Assembly: GCF_035825295.1 (NCBI RefSeq)
Contig: NZ_JAYMGI010000002.1
Coordinates: forward strand, 7,082,001-7,146,000
Reading direction: 5' to 3'
Length of the DNA stretch: 64,000 nucleotides
DNA from: Actinacidiphila sp. DG2A-62
Lineage (GTDB): Bacteria; Actinomycetota; Actinomycetes; Streptomycetales; Streptomycetaceae
Numbering within the stretch: the stretch's first letter is position 1; each line of letters opens with the position of its first letter. Below, piece by piece: positions 58,537-64,000 of this stretch. The translations under genes and the position numbers were made by a program. The notes under the pieces are model-generated. The model ran no database searches, was not told the DNA's origin, and worked only from the letters and a program-made list of their open reading frames with translations.

Positions 58537-59309
58537 GCGCGGTGGGCGCGGGAAGCGCTGGCGCGGCGGGTTCGGCGCGCGTCGCCGGCGACGCCCACAC
58601 CTCGCGCGACGCCCACGGCGTTCGGGAGGACCCGGCGCCCGGCGTCCCCTCCGGCCCGGCGTCCGAGCCTGCCGCGCCGTTCGCGCGCGGCACCGCCCCG
58701 GACGCGCAGGACGCCGCGTTCCGGGCCCGGCCGCCGCAGACCGCGGGCGGCGCTTCCGTCCCGCCGCGCGGAGCCGGCGACGGCCCGGCGCCCGTGGCCG
58801 GACCCGAGGCCCGGGCCGGCGCCGGAACCGTTTCCGCTGCCGAGCCCGTACCCGGCGCCGCCGCCGGCCCTCCGGCGGACGCCGCCGGTGGCCACCCCGT
58901 CGAGCAGGGCGGCAGCGACGTCGCCGAGCCCGGCGCCCCGACGTACGGACCGGGCGCGGCCCAGGCTTCCGCCCCCGGCGGTCACCCCGCCGGGCCGGGC
59001 GCCGGCTCCGACGCCGCCCCCGGCGCGGCGGCCGCCCACGGGCAGGGCGCCGAGGCCGCGTCTGTCGCGGAACCGGGCGTCCCCGGGAGCGACGGGGTGC
59101 TGACCGGCGAACGCGTGCTGGACGGGCTGGTCGGCGCCGGGCTGCTGCAGGAGGGCCCCCGCGGCCACTACCGGATGCACGAACTGCTCAGGACCTTCAC
59201 CCGCGCGGCCGCCGAGGACGGCGTCGGCGCCCGCGCCCGGTCGGCCCGGCGCACCCCCCACACCCCCCGGCCCGGCGCCGCGGCAGACCTGCACCCCACG
59301 GAGGCGTGA
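58100..59309 (+). pseudogene. C-terminal part of the SARP gene in the shifted frame
   Basis: From about 58,100 the third frame carries about 330 residues of Ala/Gly/Pro-rich linker (PPGPVADAPGLGAADAG and so on) with the codon usage of real genes. It ends in a compact winged-helix-like segment DGVLTGERVLDGLVGAGLLQEGPRGHYRMHELLRTFTRAAAEDG, typical of the end of NB-ARC-containing SARP/LuxR regulators. No NB-ARC ATPase domain is seen between. It has no start of its own. Its stop overlaps the possible GTG start of the next gene (GTGA), so the regulator and the biosynthetic genes are in one transcription unit. Confidence 0.6.
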
Positions 59310-59314
59310 CTGAC

Positions 59315-61753
59315 ATGGTGGCACCGCAGCAGACGCGCGAGTCGCGCGCGACGCAGCACCCGCACGGCACGGACGGCGCCGCCGCCCCCGGCGGCCCGAA
59401 CGGCACGCCCGGCACGGACGCCGCGCTCGCCGCGTACGAGGCGATCGCCGGGACCCGCCCGCGCATCCGCCGGGACGTGCTCTACACCCAGACCCCGGGC
59501 GGCGTGCACTTCCACAACGCCCGCGGCGGCTTCAGCGTCGTGATGCCCTCGGCGTACCGCTTCGCCTCGATCATCGTGCCGCACCTGACGGGCGCCAACA
59601 CCGTCGCCGCGCTCTGCGCCGGCCTCGGTGACAAGCAGCGCGACATGATCACCCAGCTCGTGGGCACGCTCTACGCGCGTGGCTTCGCCCGGGACGCCGA
59701 GCCGCCGGCCGCCGACGCGCCCGCGCCGGAACCCGCCGTCGCCGAGCGCTTCGCCCCGCAGATCGACTACGTCGACCACTACGCCGACGACGCCGCCGCG
59801 CGGTTCCTGCGCTTCCGCACCGCGCGCGTCGCGGTGCTCGGCGAGGACCAGGTCGCGCGCTGGGCCGCGCTGTCGCTGATCCGCAACGGCTGCGCGACCG
59901 TCGCCGTGCCGGCCGGTCTCGACGCGGTGGGCGACGACGTCGCCGACGTCCGCGCGGAGGCCGCCGAACTGGTCGGCCAGGGCTGCCCGGTGGACCTGCG
60001 CACCCTCGAACGCGGCGGCGCCGCAGCGGAGTTCCTCTGGTCCTGGGCCGACCTGGGCGACTACGACATCGTGCTCGTCACCGGCGAGGACGCCGCCCGC
60101 CAGGCCGCGGCCCTCGCCGACGTGCCGGCCGGGCGGATGCTGGTACCGGCCTGGGCGTACGGCGGGTCGACCGTGATCGGCCCGCTGCTGACCGACACCT
60201 CCACCGGCTGCCTGACCTGCGCGGTGCTGCGGCTCGAAGCCAACGGCGACCCCGCGGACGCCGCCGCCCTGTGGGCCGGACTCGCACCCGCCGCACCGCG
60301 CCGCGCCTCCGGACCCGCCCCCGCGCGCGGCCCGGTCGCCGCGATGATCGGCAACCTGCTCGGCTACGAGGTCTTCCGCCTCACCACGCAGGCGCTGGCC
60401 GCCGAGACCCGCGGCCGACTCGTCGTCCAGCACCTCGACTCGCTCGACACCGTGGCCGAGCCGCTGCTGCCGCACCCGGCCTGCCCGTCCTGCGCGACGC
60501 GCCGCCCGCCGGTCGACACCGTGCCGCACCTCGCCTCGCTGGCCGAGGAGACGGATCCCCGGACCGGAGGGACGGCCGCGGGGGCCGCCGCCCGGCCGGG
60601 GTCGGCCGTCGAGGACGCGCAGAGCGAGGACGCCGCGCAGGCCGCCCTCGCGGAGATCACCGACCGGGCGGTCCTGGTGCAGGAGACCGCCGGCGTCTTC
60701 CGGCGGTTCGACGACGAGACGTGGGCGCAGACCCCGCTGAAGGTCAGCGCGGTCGAACTGGGCGCCGGGCACGGCGGGCGCCGCACCGTCGCCGCGTTCG
60801 ACGTCCACCACGTGGCGGGCGCCCGGCTGCGCGCGCTGCTGCGGGCCGCCGAGGTCTACGCCGAGCACGTCGTGCCGCTCCACGACCCGCTGACCGGGCC
60901 CGCGCTGGAGTCCGCCCGTGCCACGTGGGCCCCGGTGGACCCCGAAGGGCTCGCCGTCGCCTCCGGTCTGGGCCGGCGCGACATCGCCGCCTGGCACGCC
61001 GCGACCTCGCTGCTCGACGGCCGGACCGTGCTCGTTCCGGCCGCGGCGCTGCGCACCTTCGGCCCGTACAACGCCGACCGCGTCGCGGAGCCCACCGCGG
61101 CGGGCACCGGCGCGGGACGCACCCCGGCCGAGGCGACCGCGCGCGGCGTGCTCAGCGCGCTCGCCCACGCCACGCTGCGCGCGGCCCTGCACGGCAGGAC
61201 GCCGGTCCGGGCCGTCGACCCGGCGGAGCTGGAAGCGGCCGGCGACGCCGAACTCACCTTCCTCGTACGGTCGGCGGCCAACCTCGGCACGCCGCTGGAG
61301 ATCCTCGACCTGGGCGCGCCGCCCGCGCACCCGGCGCCGGTGGTGCTGGCCACGGCGGACGGGCGCTGGGCGGTCGCCGCGGGGCTGCGGCGCCGCGACG
61401 CGCTCCTGGAGGCGGTCCGCGACGTCCTCGGCGCGGCCCAACTCGCCCGCGAAGAGCGGCCGTCGTCGGCCGAAGCCGGCGCGGACCCCGCGCGCGCCGC
61501 GGCGGCCCCGCACGGCGACCCCGACACCGGCGATCCGCTGCTGCCCGACCTCGACCCCGCGGCCCTCACCGCCGAGGGCGCGGCCGCGCCCGACCTCGAC
61601 GCGGGCACCGACTGGGCCGGCCTGGCCGCCGCCCTGCGCGCGGCCGGGCAGGACCTGTTCGCGGTGCCCGCCGCGAGCCCCGACCTCGCGGCCGGCACGC
61701 TGCACGCCACCCGCGTCCTGCTCGGCACGGCGGGACCGGCCGATGACCACTGA
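59315..61753 (+). CDS. TOMM leader-peptide-binding E1-like protein (azoline RiPP partner protein)
   Basis: An 812-residue partner of the YcaO enzyme that binds the precursor's leader peptide. Residues about 48-125 are a RiPP-recognition-element-like winged helix (RPRIRRDVLYTQTPGGVHFHNARGGFSVVMPSAYRF). An E1/ThiF-like Rossmann core follows (TARVAVLGEDQVARWAALSLIRNGC, DYDIVLVTGEDAARQAAAL). The zinc tetrad is C299/C302 (CLTC) and C390/C393 (CPSC). The second half (about 435-760) shows segments reminiscent of a degenerate YcaO fold (VHHVAGARLRALLRAAEVYAEHVVP, TPAEATARGVLSALAHATLRAALHG). I choose ATG 59315, 10 nt after GGAGG; a GTG at 59306 is possible. Overlaps the YcaO gene by 11 nt. Confidence 0.86.
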   Translation: MVAPQQTRESRATQHPHGTDGAAAPGGPNGTPGTDAALAAYEAIAGTRPRIRRDVLYTQTPGGVHFHNARGGFSVVMPSAYRFASIIVPHLTGANTVAALCAGLGDKQRDMITQLVGTLYARGFARDAEPPAADAPAPEPAVAERFAPQIDYVDHYADDAAARFLRFRTARVAVLGEDQVARWAALSLIRNGCATVAVPAGLDAVGDDVADVRAEAAELVGQGCPVDLRTLERGGAAAEFLWSWADLGDYDIVLVTGEDAARQAAALADVPAGRMLVPAWAYGGSTVIGPLLTDTSTGCLTCAVLRLEANGDPADAAALWAGLAPAAPRRASGPAPARGPVAAMIGNLLGYEVFRLTTQALAAETRGRLVVQHLDSLDTVAEPLLPHPACPSCATRRPPVDTVPHLASLAEETDPRTGGTAAGAAARPGSAVEDAQSEDAAQAALAEITDRAVLVQETAGVFRRFDDETWAQTPLKVSAVELGAGHGGRRTVAAFDVHHVAGARLRALLRAAEVYAEHVVPLHDPLTGPALESARATWAPVDPEGLAVASGLGRRDIAAWHAATSLLDGRTVLVPAAALRTFGPYNADRVAEPTAAGTGAGRTPAEATARGVLSALAHATLRAALHGRTPVRAVDPAELEAAGDAELTFLVRSAANLGTPLEILDLGAPPAHPAPVVLATADGRWAVAAGLRRRDALLEAVRDVLGAAQLAREERPSSAEAGADPARAAAAPHGDPDTGDPLLPDLDPAALTAEGAAAPDLDAGTDWAGLAAALRAAGQDLFAVPAASPDLAAGTLHATRVLLGTAGPADDH

Positions 61754-63743
61754 CCTCAGACCCCGGCCCGGCGCCGCCCCGCCGGGCGCGGTCGCCGACA
61801 CCGCGAGCGCCGCGCCGCCCGCCCCGCTCGCGGCCCTGTCCGCGGCGATCACCGCGGCCCTGTCCGCCCACCACGGCGCCCCGTCCGCCGTGCCCCTGGC
61901 CACCCCGGTATCGGCCCTCCCGCTGGGCCTGCGCGACGAGTTGAGCGTCGACCCGGACGAGCCGCCCGGCGGCGGCGCGTCCGCGTCCGGGGCCGGGGTG
62001 TACGTCTACGGGCACCACGCGCTGGTCGGGCCGTTCGGCGGGGCGGGCGGGGGCGCGGCGTGCGGACGGTGTCTGGTGCGGCGGTGGCAGGCCGTGCGGA
62101 CGCGGGGGCTGCGCGACGCGCTGGAGACCGGGACCGCGACCCGGGCGGCCGGGACCGCGCCGTGGGCCGTGCCGTTCGTCGCGGACGCGCTCGCCGCGGT
62201 GCTCGCGGCCAGGCGCACCCCGCCCGGCGGCGGACGCTTCCCGTACGCCTACCTCGTGGACCTGGAGACGCTCGCCGTCACGCCGTTCCGCTACGTGCCC
62301 GACGCCGAGTGCCCGGTGTGCGGCGACCGGCCGGCCGACAGCGAGGTCGACGCCCGCCTGGACGTGCCGAGTTCGCCCAAGCGCGCGCCCGACGCCTTCC
62401 GGGTGCGGCCCGCCGACGCCTACGACGTGCCGCTCGACCCCTTCGTCAACCCGGCCGCCGGGATGCTCGGGCCCTCCGTGGTGCCCGACCTCGCCTCCGC
62501 GTCCACCTCCTCGGCGATCGGCTCGTTCCTGCTGCGCTCCGGCGACTACCTGCGCGAGTGCTTCTGGGGCGGGCACACCGCGCGTTACCGCTCCAGCGTC
62601 CGCGTCGGCCTGCTGGAGGGCCTGGAGCGCTTCGCCGGGATGCGTCCGCGCGGCCGCCGCACCGATCTCACCGCCGCCTACGACGAGTTGGCCGCCGAGT
62701 ACGGGGACCAGGTGCTCGACCCGCGCATATGCGGCCTGTACTCCGAGGAGTTCCACCGCGCCGAGCCGGGCGTGCGGCCCTTCGACCCGGCCCGTCCCGT
62801 CCCGTGGGTACGCGGCTGGAGCCTGCGCGACCACAGGCCCGTCCTCGTCCCGGAGATCCTCGCGTACTACCACGCGCCGGGCGGCCTGACCAACCGCTTC
62901 GTGCAGGAGAGCAGCAACGGCTGCGCGTCCGGCGGCAGTCCGGCCGAAGCGGTCTACTTCGGGCTGATGGAGGTGATCGAGCGCGACGCCTTCCTGCTCG
63001 CCTGGTACGGCCGCGCGCCGCTCACCGAGATCGACCCGTCCGGCAGCCGCCGCCCCGAGACCCGCGCGATGATCGACCGGCTGGCGATGTACGGCTACCG
63101 GGCCCGCTTCTTCGACACCCGCGTCTCGTTCGCGGTGCCGGTGGTGACCGCCGTCGCCGAACGCGTCGACGGCGGCATGGGCCGGCTCTGCTTCGGCGCC
63201 GGCGCCGGGCTCGACCCGGAGGCCGCGCTCGCCGCCGGGCTGTGCGAGATCGCCACCGACGCGGTCAATCTGCGCCGCAGGACGCTGCGCGAGGAGCGCC
63301 GACTGCGCGCGATGGCCGCCGACTTCGGCAAGGTCCAGGTGCTGCACGACCACCCGCTGCTCTACGGGCTGCCGGAGATGGCCCGGTACGCGGACTTCCT
63401 GCTGCGCCGCGAGGCGACCCCCGTCACGCCGCTGCACGCGCTCGCCCGGGACACCGTGCCGCCCGCCCGGGACATGCGCGACGACGTCGAGCACGTGGTC
63501 GCCGAGGTGGCGCGCGCCGGCTTCGACGTGATCGCGGTCGACCAGACCATGCCGGAGCAGCGCGAACTCGGCTTCCATACCGCGGGGGTGATCGTGCCCG
63601 GGCTGCTGCCCATCGACTTCGGCTGGACCAGGCAGCGCGCCCGGCACATGCGCAGGACGCGCGCCGCCCTGCGCGACGCCGGCCTCGTGCCACGGGAGTT
63701 GGCCGCCGACGACCTCAACCCGGCTCCGCACCCGTTCCCCTGA
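61743..63743 (+). CDS. YcaO cyclodehydratase (azoline-forming), with N-terminal zinc domain
   Basis: A 666-residue ATP-dependent cyclodehydratase that converts Cys/Ser/Thr of a precursor peptide to thiazolines/oxazolines. The N-terminal 200 residues contain another CxxC pair set (C107/C110 in CGRC, C190/C193 in CPVC), like the C-domain of TOMM cyclodehydratases. The YcaO domain shows RYRSSVRVGLLEGLERFAG, RFVQESSNGCASGGSPAEAVYFGLMEVIERDAFLLAWYGR (ATP/Mg ligands in E-x-x-E-R-D) and AALAAGLCEIATDAVNLRR. The polypeptide ends in PAPHPFP, the proline-rich C-terminal tail needed for azoline formation. Starts inside the end of the E1-like gene, so the two are co-translated as a complex. Confidence 0.92.
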   Translation: MTTDLRPRPGAAPPGAVADTASAAPPAPLAALSAAITAALSAHHGAPSAVPLATPVSALPLGLRDELSVDPDEPPGGGASASGAGVYVYGHHALVGPFGGAGGGAACGRCLVRRWQAVRTRGLRDALETGTATRAAGTAPWAVPFVADALAAVLAARRTPPGGGRFPYAYLVDLETLAVTPFRYVPDAECPVCGDRPADSEVDARLDVPSSPKRAPDAFRVRPADAYDVPLDPFVNPAAGMLGPSVVPDLASASTSSAIGSFLLRSGDYLRECFWGGHTARYRSSVRVGLLEGLERFAGMRPRGRRTDLTAAYDELAAEYGDQVLDPRICGLYSEEFHRAEPGVRPFDPARPVPWVRGWSLRDHRPVLVPEILAYYHAPGGLTNRFVQESSNGCASGGSPAEAVYFGLMEVIERDAFLLAWYGRAPLTEIDPSGSRRPETRAMIDRLAMYGYRARFFDTRVSFAVPVVTAVAERVDGGMGRLCFGAGAGLDPEAALAAGLCEIATDAVNLRRRTLREERRLRAMAADFGKVQVLHDHPLLYGLPEMARYADFLLRREATPVTPLHALARDTVPPARDMRDDVEHVVAEVARAGFDVIAVDQTMPEQRELGFHTAGVIVPGLLPIDFGWTRQRARHMRRTRAALRDAGLVPRELAADDLNPAPHPFP

Positions 63744-63767
63744 CCCGGACACGGCGCCCCGGCGCCA

Positions 63768-63840
63768 CGACGCACCGCGCCCGTACGACGGGCACCACGT
63801 ACGACGCACCACGCACGACGCACCGCGCACCACCACGCGC
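63768..63840. repeat. Direct ACGACGCACC repeats after the YcaO gene
   Basis: Three to four imperfect copies of ACGACGCACC(A/G)CGC in the 161-bp gap between the YcaO gene and the dehydrogenase start. Confidence 0.6.
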
Positions 63841-63904
63841 CGCCCGGCGTGGACCGGCTCGCACCGGCCGGCAACGGCCTGGACTGGAGAGGAGAGGAGC
63901 AGCC

Positions 63905-64000
63905 GTGGGATTCGCCCATGAATACGCGACCGCCATCGTCCGGCGCGGCAGGTATCCCATGGAGCCCGTCGACTGGGTGCCCGACTGGGAGGACCGGCCG
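63905..64000 (+). CDS. SagB-type (ThcOx) dehydrogenase, first 32 codons
   Basis: A GTG start with a strong GAGAGGAGAGGAG leader begins GFAHEYATAIVRRGRYPMEP, then VDWVPDWEDRP, and runs off the window. This matches the beginning of actinobacterial SagB-type flavin dehydrogenases (YA..Y...I.RR...PMEP..F.PDW...P), which oxidise azolines to azoles. Placed directly after the E1-like and YcaO genes, as in other azole-peptide clusters. The assignment rests on a short stretch and on context. Confidence 0.65.
   Translation, partial: MGFAHEYATAIVRRGRYPMEPVDWVPDWEDRP

Noticed and set aside
57196..59309. NB-ARC ATPase domain in the SARP protein
   Set aside because: The region between the BTAD domain and the C-terminal winged helix is only Ala/Gly/Pro linker in every frame; no Walker motifs.
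59168..63836. Minus-strand frames of 911 and 756 codons opposite the E1-like and YcaO genes
   Set aside because: Antisense shadows with Arg/Gly/Val bias and no recognisable motif.
1..64000. tRNA, rRNA, CRISPR arrays, IS elements, prophage or integrase genes
   Set aside because: Looked for by eye on both strands. No cloverleaf-like gene, spacer array, transposase or phage protein was seen.

Overview
This is a very GC-rich, gene-dense actinomycete chromosome segment, most likely from a Streptomycetaceae genome. Supporting signs are strong third-position GC bias, a DUF2637 membrane protein, a SAV_915-type protein, an anti-sigma-like ATPase, SARP regulation with a rare TTA (bldA-type) leucine codon, and many GTG and a few TTG starts. 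No tRNA, rRNA, CRISPR array, IS element or prophage was recognised.

Layout. 1-10.0 kb holds a partial MMPL transporter, a TetR regulator, a secreted GH88/105-type pectin-side-chain hydrolase, a GNAT acetyltransferase, the ribosome-assembly GTPase RsgA, a LacI regulator with a palindromic operator, a DUF456 membrane protein and a TrmB/LuxR-like regulator. 10.0-20.9 kb holds a PP2C-type phosphatase broken by a frameshift, an anti-sigma-type ATPase, DUF2637, an iron-box-controlled FhuF-like [2Fe-2S] protein, a GntR regulator, a TPR-like protein, and a divergent SDR/TetR pair around a perfect operator. 21.0-29.9 kb is a purine catabolism locus: a PucR regulator divergent from the three xanthine dehydrogenase subunits, an AzgA-type purine permease and XdhC. 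30.4-33.4 kb has a decaying DUF4132 gene cut off at a 44-bp tandem repeat array, divergent from an AlkZ-like winged-helix gene.

33.5-39.9 kb is a carbohydrate region: an ECF sigma factor fused through a membrane anchor to a GH128-like hydrolase, a CBM3 plus GH16-like secreted enzyme, a cytosolic GH20 hexosaminidase and a GntR/UTRA regulator, with repeated ACTGGTC half-sites between the last two. 40-51.4 kb holds small conserved proteins, two MFS exporters, a LysE exporter, a 5'-truncated dienelactone hydrolase, a GAF-LuxR regulator and two coupled acyl-CoA synthetases. 51.4-56.7 kb carries glyoxylate carboligase, tartronate semialdehyde reductase and hydroxypyruvate isomerase. A 36-bp element is shared in front of gcl and hyi, so these genes probably form one regulon that disposes of the glyoxylate produced by purine/allantoin breakdown, which ties them to the xanthine dehydrogenase locus.

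57.2 kb to the right edge is the start of a RiPP azol(in)e biosynthetic cluster: a SARP regulator with a TTA codon (frame interrupted), an E1-like leader-peptide-binding partner, a YcaO cyclodehydratase ending in the proline-rich HPFP tail, and the first codons of a SagB-type dehydrogenase. The precursor peptide was not found in the window and probably lies downstream.

Two cross-cutting patterns stand out. Three genes (phosphatase, DUF4132, SARP) each show an apparent loss of one base inside C-rich low-complexity sequence, which suggests either assembly errors or real slippage. Many genes carry short tandem repeats that include or abut their stop codon.
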